A stretch of DNA of 38,548 nt from Spirochaetia bacterium (GTDB lineage: Bacteria; Spirochaetota; Spirochaetia; Treponematales; Treponemataceae), in contig JALFAW010000119.1 in assembly GCA_022773305.1 (NCBI GenBank), forward strand, positions 1 to 38,548, given 5' to 3'. The notes under the pieces are model-generated. The model made no database searches, was not told the origin of the DNA, and saw nothing but the letters and a program-made list of their open reading frames with translations. The translations under genes and the position numbers were made by a program. The first letter of the stretch is position 1. Each line of letters opens with the position of its first letter. Below are positions 1 through 7,798 of this stretch, piece by piece.

Positions 1-15
1 TGTAAAACCTTTAAA

Positions 16-648
16 TTATGAAATTTGTTTATATATTATCGCACAAACATCATCAATCGTCAAGTTAGAAGTGTCAATATATATTGCATCTTTTGCAATC
101 TTTAACGCTCCTTCCTTTTTATTTTTATCGATGTTGTCACGCTCAATAATTGACTGTTTAATCTGATCTAAAGTCATATCACTTACACCCTGATCAAATC
201 GTCGTTTTGCTCGTACTTCTGCACTAGCATCTAGATATATCTTATACTCTGCATCAGGAAATACTACCGTTGTCATATCACGACCTTCACAAACGATACT
301 TAATGATTTTGTGATTTCTCTCATTAAATCATTTACTAAATGTCTGATTGAAACAATTGCACTTACCTGTGCTACATTTTTTGCCACCCTGTCATCATGA
401 AGATGAGATGTAACATCATTTCCATTTAAAATAAAATGACTGTCAGCTGTATATTCAATCTTTTGATTTTTGCAGAATTCAAAAGTTTTTTCTTCATCGC
501 TATAATCAATACCGGCGTCCAATATTGCAATTGTTAAAGTTCTGTAGAATCCACCGCTATTCAAAAAAGTTATGTTAAGCTTCTTTGCAATCATCGAAGC
601 GATTGTACTTTTACCAGTTCCTGCAGGACCGTCAATTGCTATAATCAT
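16..648 (-). CDS. cmk: (d)CMP kinase (cytidylate kinase)
   Basis: Cytosolic kinase that transfers phosphate from ATP to CMP or dCMP for nucleotide synthesis. The 210-residue product has the P-loop GPAGTGKS at residues 7-14, directly after the first strand, and the CEGRDMTTVVFPDA segment typical of bacterial Cmk (nucleotide monophosphate binding). Length is close to the usual 220. The ATG at 648 has a GAGGA ribosome site 7-8 bases upstream. It is the last gene of the recA-folK-scpA-scpB-rluB-cmk unit; cmk next to scpAB/rlu genes is a common bacterial arrangement. The gene ends 15 bases from the window edge, so what follows is not visible. Confidence 0.95.
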   Translation of the reverse strand: MIIAIDGPAGTGKSTIASMIAKKLNITFLNSGGFYRTLTIAILDAGIDYSDEEKTFEFCKNQKIEYTADSHFILNGNDVTSHLHDDRVAKNVAQVSAIVSIRHLVNDLMREITKSLSIVCEGRDMTTVVFPDAEYKIYLDASAEVRAKRRFDQGVSDMTLDQIKQSIIERDNIDKNKKEGALKIAKDAIYIDTSNLTIDDVCAIIYKQIS

Positions 649-690
649 TTTAGTATCCTCATTTTTGTAATAAAACTTATCTTTAATATA

Positions 691-1482
691 CTATAAATTT
701 TTGTTTTCGCATAGAGATATTAAGCGTTGAATTTCAAATTTTGTTAAATCTCTAAATTCTCCAGGTTTTAATTCATCAAGCTTGACATTACCAATACGAA
801 CTCTGACAAGTGATTTTGTTCCGATATTCTGAGATTCTAAAACATTTCTAATTTCACGGTTTTTTCCTTCAATTAAAACGATTTTTATTTTTCTTGGTTT
901 TAAAATCTCACAGTGAAGACATTTATAAAATTTTCCTTCAACACGAATGCCTTTTTCAAATTTCTCTGGAAAATCTTGAGGAATATCTTGGCTAGTTTCT
1001 ACTATATACTCTTTTTCTATTTGACTCGATGGATGTGATAACTTAGCTGCAAATTCTCCATCATTTGTAAAAATTATCATACCCTTGCTGTACATATCAA
1101 GTCGACCGACATTATATAATCTTTCTGAATATTTTTCTTTCAGTAAATCCCATGCACAGGCACGACCTTTTTCATCTGAAGATGAACAGACAAATCCAGC
1201 AGGTTTATTTAATAGAACATAACGTTTATTTTCTTCAAGTCTGATTTTTTTTCCATCAACTAGAACATCATCATCATCACTAACTTTTGTTCCAAGTTCT
1301 CTTACAATCTGCCCATTTACAGAAACACGTCCTTCCTGAATGATTTTTTCTGAAGCTCGTCTGCTTGCTACACCACAATGTGAAAGATAAACCTGAAGGC
1401 GAATCTGTTTTTCTTCACTCTGTAATTCTGATTTATTTATAAACTTATCTTGCAAGTTCAAACCTCTCTTGTTCGTCTTCAT
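691..1482 (-). CDS. rluB: 23S rRNA pseudouridine synthase, RluB/RsuA family
   Basis: Isomerises a uridine in 23S rRNA to pseudouridine. The 263-residue protein has an N-terminal S4 RNA-binding domain (about residues 28-75, with SHCGVASRRASEKII) followed by the RsuA-type catalytic domain; the catalytic aspartate lies in GRLDMYSKGM (D129). The usual motif is GRLDxxTSGL, so YSKG is slightly divergent. The first ATG overlaps the end of scpB by 38 bases. The first ~27 residues are not part of the S4 domain, so a later start is possible, but no better one with a ribosome site is evident. The RluB rather than RsuA assignment rests on the scpB neighbour and is moderately sure. Confidence 0.88.
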   Translation of the reverse strand: MKTNKRGLNLQDKFINKSELQSEEKQIRLQVYLSHCGVASRRASEKIIQEGRVSVNGQIVRELGTKVSDDDDVLVDGKKIRLEENKRYVLLNKPAGFVCSSSDEKGRACAWDLLKEKYSERLYNVGRLDMYSKGMIIFTNDGEFAAKLSHPSSQIEKEYIVETSQDIPQDFPEKFEKGIRVEGKFYKCLHCEILKPRKIKIVLIEGKNREIRNVLESQNIGTKSLVRVRIGNVKLDELKPGEFRDLTKFEIQRLISLCENKNL

Positions 1483-1984
1483 CGAGTTTTGGAAGTTCAG
1501 ATATGGAATTGAGTCTGAACAGTTTTAAAAATTCTTTTGTAGTACCAAAAAGAACAGGTCTTCCTGGCGCTTCTTTTTTGCCAACTTCTTTTATCAGATT
1601 TCTTTCAATCAACAGTCTGATCATATTATCCACACCAACACCCCTTATCTGTTCAATTTCAGCACGAGTTATTGGTTGTGAATAGGCTATAATAGCAAGA
1701 GTTTCCATTGCCGATTTTGAAAGTTTTCCTTCACGTTTTGAACCATACACTTCTTTTAAAACATCCCAATATTCTTTTTTTGGTGTAAGAGTCCAGCCTC
1801 CAGTTATCATTGCAAGTTCAATTCCAGAATCATTTGCTTTATATTTTTCTTTTAACCTTTCAATACATTTTTCCACAACTTCTTCTGATAATTGAGCTTT
1901 ATTTGAAAGCATTTTGACAGTTAAAGGTTCACTTTCCAAAAATAAAACAGTTTCACACAATGCTGTTTCTTTTTCAAATTCCAT
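1445..1984 (-). CDS. scpB: Segregation and condensation protein B
   Basis: ScpB forms the SMC-ScpA-ScpB condensin that compacts and segregates the chromosome. It consists of two winged-helix domains; the conserved segment is visible as LSKSAMETLAIIAYSQPITRAEIEQIRGVGVD split across the middle, followed by GRPVLFGTTKEFL. The upstream ATG at 1990 is possible, but an AGGA ribosome site overlapping the scpA stop is better spaced (7-8 bases) from the ATG at 1984, giving about 179 residues. The stop is inside the start of rluB, so the two genes overlap by 38 bases. scpA lies 9 bases upstream, indicating coupled synthesis of the complex partners. Confidence 0.93.
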   Translation of the reverse strand: MEFEKETALCETVLFLESEPLTVKMLSNKAQLSEEVVEKCIERLKEKYKANDSGIELAMITGGWTLTPKKEYWDVLKEVYGSKREGKLSKSAMETLAIIAYSQPITRAEIEQIRGVGVDNMIRLLIERNLIKEVGKKEAPGRPVLFGTTKEFLKLFRLNSISELPKLDEDEQERFELAR

Positions 1985-1993
1985 TTTCATATC

Positions 1994-2800
1994 CTAATTT
2001 GTTGTAAGTTCTTCTTCAGAAGGAATATAACCTTCTTCTTTTGGGCGTGCACAAATTTTTATATCACCAAAAAGCTTATTCTGCATTATACGAATCATAT
2101 TGAATTTCACAGCCTCTAGGATTGCCATAAATGCACAGATAACATCCATTTCATTTCCAGGTCTAGTCAATAAATCCGTAAAAAGACATTCTTTATGACT
2201 TTCTAGCAATTCATTTAACAATGTTATTTTTTCGTTCACAGAAATTTCTTCATACATATTCAAAATTTTTTCATTTGAATATTGATTCATAATTGACTTG
2301 AAAATACTTTGCATCTGCTGAAGCAATTCCCAGGTATCTACCTCTTCCCACATTGATTCATTTTCATCAAAAGGGAGAACTCTTTGAATCTTTTTTCTTT
2401 CAAAATTCCATTCAGAATCATCTTCCTGCTCTTCCATAAGTGATGAAAGTTTTTTAAACTTCTGATATTCAATCAATTTTTCCACTAATTCCTGACGCGG
2501 ATCTTCCTCATCTTCATCATCATAAGCAACTTCTACTGGAAGAAGCATACGGCTTTTTATATAGATAAGTTTTGCAGCCCAACTATAAAATTCTGACAAA
2601 TCTCCCAAATCAGTTTGAACTGCGTAATCCAAATATTCAAGATATTGTTCTGTAATCTGGGCAATAGGAATATCGTAAATATTTACTTTGCTTTCACGAA
2701 TTAATGTCCACAATAAATCTAGAGGTCCTTCAAATTCTCCTGCCTTATAAGCATGTTTCACCATTGTTTGAGTTTCTGCAACACTGTTCTTCTGTTCCAT
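1994..2800 (-). CDS. scpA: Segregation and condensation protein A
   Basis: Kleisin subunit of the SMC-ScpAB condensin. The hallmark GEFEGPLDLLWTLIRE is at the N-terminus, followed by the DIPIAQITEQYLEYL segment; the C-terminal winged helix (TLLNELLESHKECLFTDLL and following) binds the SMC head. The reading frame is open to 2842, but the ATG at 2800 is preceded by AAAGG at about 9 bases, giving 268 residues. An ATG at 2764 would also keep the kleisin motif but has no ribosome site. The start at 2800 overlaps the end of folK by 56 bases. The middle is very acidic (DDEDEEDPRQE), common in this family. Confidence 0.94.
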   Translation of the reverse strand: MEQKNSVAETQTMVKHAYKAGEFEGPLDLLWTLIRESKVNIYDIPIAQITEQYLEYLDYAVQTDLGDLSEFYSWAAKLIYIKSRMLLPVEVAYDDEDEEDPRQELVEKLIEYQKFKKLSSLMEEQEDDSEWNFERKKIQRVLPFDENESMWEEVDTWELLQQMQSIFKSIMNQYSNEKILNMYEEISVNEKITLLNELLESHKECLFTDLLTRPGNEMDVICAFMAILEAVKFNMIRIMQNKLFGDIKICARPKEEGYIPSEEELTTN

Positions 2801-3332
2801 AAGCTTCTGCCTTTGTAAAAGAATAGATTTTCTGCACATCATCTACGCTGGTATTCTTTTTAATTTCATCAAGATAACATGCAAACTTCTTTCTTATTAA
2901 TTCATCGGCAGGTTTTGTTAAAACCTCAAGAGAAGGTATTAAAACAAATGCTCTTTCACTTAGTCTTTTATGGGGGATTTCAAGAACCTGAGTGCAGACA
3001 ACATCATCTCCAAATAACTCAATGTCAATATCCAAAGAACGCGGTCCGTTTCTAAATTCTTTTTTTCTATCTCTTCCATATTTTGCTTCTATCTGATTTA
3101 TAGTTTTTAATAACTCAAAAGGATTTTTATCATCGTTTACATATCCTGCAGCAACCATATTATAAAAATCCTGTTGGTTTTCGTAATACATTGCTTTAGT
3201 TCTGTATACAGAAGAAAACTCACAATCTAAAAGGACAGAAAGGAGCTCCTTTCTTGCAAAAGAAAGAAGCTCAAATGAAGTATAGCTTTTATATGGTCTA
3301 TTCGAACCTAATCCCAATAGAACACGTTTCAT
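2745..3332 (-). CDS. folK: 2-amino-4-hydroxy-6-hydroxymethyldihydropteridine diphosphokinase (HPPK)
   Basis: Folate biosynthesis enzyme that pyrophosphorylates 6-hydroxymethyl-7,8-dihydropterin. The HPPK signature is complete: LGLGSNRP at residues 6-13, YRTKAMYYENQQDFYNMV, and the catalytic block GPRSLDIDIELFGDD with the two metal-binding aspartates, then IPHKRLSERAFVLIPS. At 195 residues it is slightly longer than the usual ~160 because of a C-terminal tail that overlaps the scpA start. There is no clear ribosome site; the ATG lies 3 bases after the recA stop, so translation is probably coupled to recA. folP and folB are not in the window. Confidence 0.93.
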   Translation of the reverse strand: MKRVLLGLGSNRPYKSYTSFELLSFARKELLSVLLDCEFSSVYRTKAMYYENQQDFYNMVAAGYVNDDKNPFELLKTINQIEAKYGRDRKKEFRNGPRSLDIDIELFGDDVVCTQVLEIPHKRLSERAFVLIPSLEVLTKPADELIRKKFACYLDEIKKNTSVDDVQKIYSFTKAEAYGTEEQCCRNSNNGETCL

Positions 3333-3335
3333 TTT

Positions 3336-4469
3336 CTAAAAAAGTCCATTTTGCAAATCAGCGTTTATTTCAGTATCTGCTGACTTCTTAGAAGTTTTCT
3401 TTTCTTTTTCAGCAGAAATCTCTTCTTCTTTTTGTTTTAACACTTGACCAGGAAATACTTCGGCACGAATTTTCTTTTCGATTTCTTTTGTAAGTTCAAC
3501 ATTCTGCTCGATATAATTTGTAGCGTTTTCTTTACCTTGACCAATTTTTTCTTCACCCATCGTATACCATGCACCACGTTTATCAATTATTCCGTGTTTT
3601 ACAGCAGAATCAAGAAGACTTGCACTCGCAGAAATACCCTTACCAAAATAAATATCAAGTTCACACTTCCTGAAAGGAGGTGCAACCTTATTTTTTACAA
3701 TCTTTACACGAACACGGTTTCCAACTGCATCTTCGTCACCTTTACCATCAATTGTTTCAACTCTACGAATTTCCAGTCTCACCGAAGAAAAGAATTTCAA
3801 AGCCTGTCCACCAGTTGTAGTTTCAGGACTTCCAAACATAACTCCAATCTTCATACGAATCTGATTAATAAAAATAACAATACAATTTGATTTTCCGATA
3901 ATCGCTGTTAATTTTCTCAATGCCTGACTCATTAATCGTGCCTGCATACCCATTACAGCATCACCCATTTCTCCTTCAATCTCTTTCTCAGGAGTCAAAG
4001 CCGCAACAGAATCGACAACTATAATATCCACAGCACCACTTCTAACAAGATTTTCAGTAATCTCCAAAGCCTGCTCACCAGTATCTGGTTGAGACACCCA
4101 TAATTCATCAATATTTACACCAAGATTCTTAGCATAAACAGGATCTAAAGCATGCTCCGCATCCACAAACGCAGCAACACCACCAAGTTTTTGAGACTCA
4201 GCTATAGCATGTAAAGCCAAAGTAGTTTTTCCAGAACTTTCAGGACCATACATTTCAATAATACGTCCTTTCGGATACCCACCAATTCCAAGTGCTTCAT
4301 CAAGCAGAATAGAACCAGATGGAATAACTTCAATTCCAGTAACATCAGCCTTATCACCAAGCTTCATAATTGCACCTTGACCAAATTGTTTTTCAATCTG
4401 AAGCCGAGCTGCTTCCAACGCTTTCATTTTTTCCGATAATTCCATCGGAGTAGAATTTGAATTAGACAT
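3336..4469 (-). CDS. recA: Recombinase RecA
   Basis: DNA-dependent ATPase for homologous recombination. Walker A is GPESSGKT (residues 75-82 from this start), Walker B is in [12 protein letters not shown], and the L2 loop region [22 protein letters not shown] is present in pieces as expected. Length is 377 residues, with a lysine- and glutamate-rich C-terminal tail. The frame is open seven codons further upstream to a TTG, but that stretch is itself the GGAGGAAGG ribosome site of the ATG at 4469, which fixes the start. It is the first gene of the recA-folK-scpA-scpB-rluB-cmk unit. No recognisable LexA box was seen upstream; TATAAAAT near 4521-4528 on this strand is a weak -10 candidate. Confidence 0.98.
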   Translation of the reverse strand: MSNSNSTPMELSEKMKALEAARLQIEKQFGQGAIMKLGDKADVTGIEVIPSGSILLDEALGIGGYPKGRIIEMYGPESSGKTTLALHAIAESQKLGGVAAFVDAEHALDPVYAKNLGVNIDELWVSQPDTGEQALEITENLVRSGAVDIIVVDSVAALTPEKEIEGEMGDAVMGMQARLMSQALRKLTAIIGKSNCIVIFINQIRMKIGVMFGSPETTTGGQALKFFSSVRLEIRRVETIDGKGDEDAVGNRVRVKIVKNKVAPPFRKCELDIYFGKGISASASLLDSAVKHGIIDKRGAWYTMGEEKIGQGKENATNYIEQNVELTKEIEKKIRAEVFPGQVLKQKEEEISAEKEKKTSKKSADTEINADLQNGLF

Positions 4470-4833
4470 AAAAAGCCACCTTCCTCCCAATATATAATAT
4501 GGCTCAAACCAAAAGATTTTATACCAAAAAAATTAAAAAAAAAATATATTTTATACATTTTTTTATTTTTTATTCACATTGACCTTTATATCAATCAAAA
4601 AAAAATGCCTTATTCGTCACAATACTCTACCCACAGTTTCACATACTTCATTAATCCAGCAATACAATTTTGCATACGTCACGAGCAGTAGCAAAGAGAG
4701 CAAATAGTAATTCAGAAAATGCTAACCTTTTCAGAAGAATTGCATAACTTTTCTAGCCTTATTTTATGAAATGAAACGTAACAAAACAGGAAAAAAAATT
4801 ACATTTTACATAATAATTTTACCATATTTTTTG
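4470..4833. other. Intergenic region between recA and the upstream TPR gene
   Basis: No convincing gene, RNA or dispersed repeat was recognised in these 364 bases. The recA-proximal 100 bases are extremely AT-rich with long A/T runs and must hold the recA promoter; TATAAAAT on the minus strand (about 4521-4528) is one -10 candidate without a matching -35. The remaining part is ordinary AT-rich sequence. Confidence 0.5.
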
Positions 4834-5925
4834 TTAATTATAAACACTCTGATAAACCGAACGACCTTTTAATAGAATTTTTCCATCTTCTAATGCAATT
4901 TGTGCTAAAACTTTCACATATTTATTCGGATCAATGTTCACTGCTGAATCAAAATGAACACGAACAGTACCTTCATATCTAGAAAGAGATTCATCTCCAA
5001 CAAGTAAATCACAATCAAAAGAACCGTTTTCGTAAGTTTTCAGATTAGCAATTTTTCCACCCCAGTCAACCCAACAATCAATATAAAGATAATTATTCTT
5101 TCCAACACTAGAAAAAGATGGAACATCAGAAATTGAATCAAAATCAGGAATTTCAAAATATGTCATAAGCATGGAAGCTTTATTTTTGATTGAAACAGAT
5201 GCATTCGAGTTTAAAATATAATTCACTTCAATTTGAGCTGCATTATCTTTGTGATTCTGAAAACAGTTTAAAGCATTCTGATATTTTTTTGTTATTTCTT
5301 TTGATGATAAAATGAAATTAAAACTCTGTGTAGACAAATCCTTTTCTGTTGCCTGATTTTTTTCACTAGAAGAAAGTTCAAGAATAGACAAATCCTGTCG
5401 CAAATTAAAAACTTTTTTGTGAGAATTCAATAAAGAAAAAGCAAAAACACAACCAGCTATACAAGCTATTGTCACATAGCAGACAAGTCGCACTTTTTGA
5501 GGATTAATACCAAGCGGAGGATAAAATTGTTCAATTCTACCAGTATCAACCCATCTGCAAATCGTATCATAATCACCATGAATTCTTATAAATTCCATTG
5601 CAGATACCGCTATTTTATTTTGAGGATCATTTCCAAGAATTTCAAGATAATATTGTATTGCCCTTGCTGTATCACCACGACGAAGAAAAATTGCTGCTTG
5701 TCCAATAAGAAGCCTTGTATCAGTTAGTTTTATTTTACGAGCCATCTGAAAATATGAAGAAGACGCACCTATATCACCCACATAAAGACAAGCAATTCCT
5801 AAAGTAAGATAATATTCAAAATTTTCTTCATAAACATCAGCTCTGGATTCCAAACGCTTGATTGCCGTAGCAAAATGACGGCATTTCATATCATTCCAAG
5901 CCAAAGAAAGTGCATCTTTTGCCAT
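4834..5925 (-). CDS. TPR-repeat membrane-anchored protein, function unknown
   Basis: A 363-residue protein. Residues 1-130 are helical repeats of TPR type (YYLTLGIACLYVGDIGASSSYFQMA and ARAIQYYLEILGNDPQNKIAV, in pieces). One hydrophobic segment at about residues 147-166 (LVCYVTIACIAGCVFAFSLL) predicts a single membrane span, leaving the N-terminal TPR part probably cytoplasmic and the C-terminal ~200 residues outside the membrane. The C-terminal part has no motif I recognise and ends in beta-rich sequence. The ATG at 5925 has GAGG unusually far upstream (12 bases). It stands alone between the recA operon and a repeat-rich gap. Such TPR membrane proteins are common in treponemes; function is not inferable. 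Confidence 0.7.
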   Translation of the reverse strand: MAKDALSLAWNDMKCRHFATAIKRLESRADVYEENFEYYLTLGIACLYVGDIGASSSYFQMARKIKLTDTRLLIGQAAIFLRRGDTARAIQYYLEILGNDPQNKIAVSAMEFIRIHGDYDTICRWVDTGRIEQFYPPLGINPQKVRLVCYVTIACIAGCVFAFSLLNSHKKVFNLRQDLSILELSSSEKNQATEKDLSTQSFNFILSSKEITKKYQNALNCFQNHKDNAAQIEVNYILNSNASVSIKNKASMLMTYFEIPDFDSISDVPSFSSVGKNNYLYIDCWVDWGGKIANLKTYENGSFDCDLLVGDESLSRYEGTVRVHFDSAVNIDPNKYVKVLAQIALEDGKILLKGRSVYQSVYN

Positions 5926-6016
5926 ATTATGATTTTACCTCAAATTCATTTCAGTTTACAAGAAAAATTGACAAAAATCTAGCAATTTTTTGTATTATTT
6001 ATTTCTATAAAAAAAT

Positions 6017-6331
6017 AAGGTCTGTCCCTGTTTTTTTAACATCAAGGTCTGTCCCCCATTTGAAAAATAAGGTCTGTCCCTGTTTTCAGAATATCAGCAA
6101 AGTGCAGTTAGTCAGTCGCCTTCCGCCACTTCGCTATCGCTTCGGTCTTACAGACCCGCCAAAGGCGGTGGCTCCACGCTCGGTGCGCTGTTTTTATTAC
6201 AATCTGCACTTCACATTTCAAACTGGCGAACTTAGGTCTATTCCTCGCTAAAAACAAGATGTGTCCCTGTTTTGAATAATCAAGGTCTGACCCCATTTAA
6301 TAAAAAAATCCATCAACTAGGTCTGTCCCCC
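6017..6331 (+). repeat. Cluster of seven AAGGTCTGTCCC direct repeats
   Basis: The motif AAGGTCTGTCCC(CC) occurs at 6017-6028, 6044-6057, 6069-6080, 6282-6294 (one change) and 6319-6331, with degenerate copies at 6234-6244 and 6257-6268. All copies point the same way and most are followed by a T-rich run. Spacing is irregular. Two further copies, in opposite orientation to each other, lie at 27549-27562 and 27733-27745. The GGGGACAGACC complement contains GGAC, which resembles the tetranucleotide of REP sequences used by REP-associated (RAYT) transposases; that link is an inference. Confidence 0.8.
6100..6211. repeat. GC-rich hairpin block bounded by an 8-bp inverted repeat
   Basis: AAGTGCAG (6100-6107) and CTGCACTT (6204-6211) enclose about 96 bases that are much richer in GC than the surroundings and contain short palindromes such as CCGCC-AAA-GGCGG. 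It splits the run of AAGGTCTGTCCC motifs. No coding sequence is supported. The size resembles the insertion at 27040-27149 behind gap, which is also bounded by a short inverted repeat. Confidence 0.55.
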
Positions 6332-6369
6332 TTTTCATCAGTTCTAATCATTGAGTTAAAATACGTCGA

Positions 6370-6434
6370 GTCAAGGCACGCTAACGCTTAAAGCCTTGAC
6401 TTCGCCGTTTTGAGGGGTTGTATTACCCCCTCAA
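6370..6434. repeat. Two adjacent hairpins downstream of the lipoprotein gene
   Basis: GTCAAGGC (6370-6377) pairs with GCCTTGAC (6393-6400), and TTGAGGGG (6410-6417) pairs with CCCCTCAA (6427-6434). They lie 65-130 bases beyond the stop of the lipoprotein gene on the minus strand. No U-run follows on either strand, so they are not classical intrinsic terminators, but they could stabilise mRNA ends or act as a repeat element. Confidence 0.6.
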
Positions 6435-6498
6435 TCATAAATTTGAAATTATCAAATCAAGGAGAATAATTGTAAAATCTTGGGAAATTCAAAAATAC

Positions 6499-7797
6499 TT
6501 ATTTTCTACGCAAAACCGAGAGAATATAATCAAGTTCTGCATTCAAAAGAAGAATCTCATCTCTGTTTGCTGCAGAAGAATCTTTTTCAAGTTCATTAAT
6601 ACGGTTTAAAAGTCTATCCACATATTGAGGAGTTAATTTTTCACGGGAAATACTATTAACATTAAACTCGACTCTTGGCGTTTCTTTCTTTTCTGATTCT
6701 TCAGTCAACACATTCTTTATATTTTCATCGTCATCATCATTCAAAACATTAGATTCAACTATATTCTCTGCATTTTCAGTTTTTATTTTTGGATTTATAT
6801 CAATATTTGGAACTTTTTGTGCTAGTTCCTTTGTTTTTTCAGCATTTACTTTTGAAGGAATTCCATAAACAAGATTTTCACCACAAGGTTCATCTCCGTC
6901 AACAGCTATACTTATATAATGAATTATATTAGTCGATTGATTAGGCATCAATTTTTCTGTAGGCCATATCACTCCAATACTTGAATTATTATAAGACAAA
7001 ACTGTATCAAAAGCTCTATATGATAACATATCCGGTTCCCAAGTATTTTTCGTAAGAGTTGAATTATTTGCAAGTGCTAAAATTTCAACTGGAGTGGTAT
7101 CACCTCCATCAAATAAAAACTGTACCGAAGCATAATTATTTTTTGAAATAACCCATTTTTGATTTTGCATTGTTCTATACATAACCTCATTTCTTACAGG
7201 ATTATTTTCTGATGTATAAAAATGAGTTTGTGTAGTTTCTCCTAACACAGTATCATAAATAGCTTTTAGTGAAAAATCTTCTTTTTTTGTTCCTTTGTTT
7301 GTAATTGAATAAGTAACTTTTAAAGTATCATAATCATTCTCAGAAGAAGAATGTAAAAACTTGAAATTCGCTTTAACTTCACAGATTTTTGGAATATCAT
7401 AAATCACTGTCATGCTATTATCATTTTTTAAAAGCGAATAATTTACATTTGAATCCGAAACCAATTTGTAAACCTTTTTTTCAGTTTTTATCTGTAAATT
7501 TGTAGACGTATATTCATTTGAAGTTGATAATAAAGGGATACATTTATCTTTTTTGTTGATTGCACAAATATTAAATGAACCTAAATTTGGTTTTACTTTA
7601 ACCTGCACAATGCCTTTTGATAATTCAATCTCTTTTTTTGAAGTGTCTATCCATCCTACATAATTTTTTTTATCATTATTTTCCACAGAAGATAAATTTC
7701 CATTTTCTTCTAGATTTTTCTTTGTATCAGATGACTTACAAGAATTCAGAAAAAGGAAAAAAATTAAAAATATGCATGAATAAATATTTTTTTTCAT
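6499..7797 (-). CDS. Putative lipoprotein, function unknown
   Basis: A 432-residue protein with a lipoprotein signal peptide: MKKN, a hydrophobic core (residues 5-17) and the lipobox LNSC with the lipidated cysteine at residue 20. The mature part begins with a low-complexity Asn/Lys/Ser linker, followed by a beta-rich domain to about residue 300 and an acidic linker, and ends in a short helical segment (YVDRLLNRINELEK and following). I do not recognise the domain; the repeated beta-strand pattern and YDTVLGE segment may indicate an outer-surface domain. The ATG is one base after the stop of the upstream TPR/coiled-coil gene, with GGAG inside that gene, so the two are surely co-transcribed and may act together in the envelope. 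Confidence 0.75.
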   Translation of the reverse strand: MKKNIYSCIFLIFFLFLNSCKSSDTKKNLEENGNLSSVENNDKKNYVGWIDTSKKEIELSKGIVQVKVKPNLGSFNICAINKKDKCIPLLSTSNEYTSTNLQIKTEKKVYKLVSDSNVNYSLLKNDNSMTVIYDIPKICEVKANFKFLHSSSENDYDTLKVTYSITNKGTKKEDFSLKAIYDTVLGETTQTHFYTSENNPVRNEVMYRTMQNQKWVISKNNYASVQFLFDGGDTTPVEILALANNSTLTKNTWEPDMLSYRAFDTVLSYNNSSIGVIWPTEKLMPNQSTNIIHYISIAVDGDEPCGENLVYGIPSKVNAEKTKELAQKVPNIDINPKIKTENAENIVESNVLNDDDDENIKNVLTEESEKKETPRVEFNVNSISREKLTPQYVDRLLNRINELEKDSSAANRDEILLLNAELDYILSVLRRK

Positions 7798-7798
7798 T

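Noticed and set aside
3444-3890. 148-codon open frame on the plus strand
   Set aside because: It is antisense to recA, its translation is Phe/Asn/Thr-rich low-complexity and it lacks a ribosome site; recA explains the sequence.
4470-4833. Possible small RNA or tRNA in the recA upstream gap
   Set aside because: No cloverleaf, conserved RNA motif or terminator was found; only AT-rich sequence.
6017-6331. Possible CRISPR array
   Set aside because: Repeats are only ~13 bases, some are degenerate and spacing varies from about 25 to over 150 bases; no cas genes are nearby.
5926-6500. Promoter or gene for a transposase associated with the repeats
   Set aside because: No frame shows Y1 or DDE transposase motifs; the longest frames are repeat translations.
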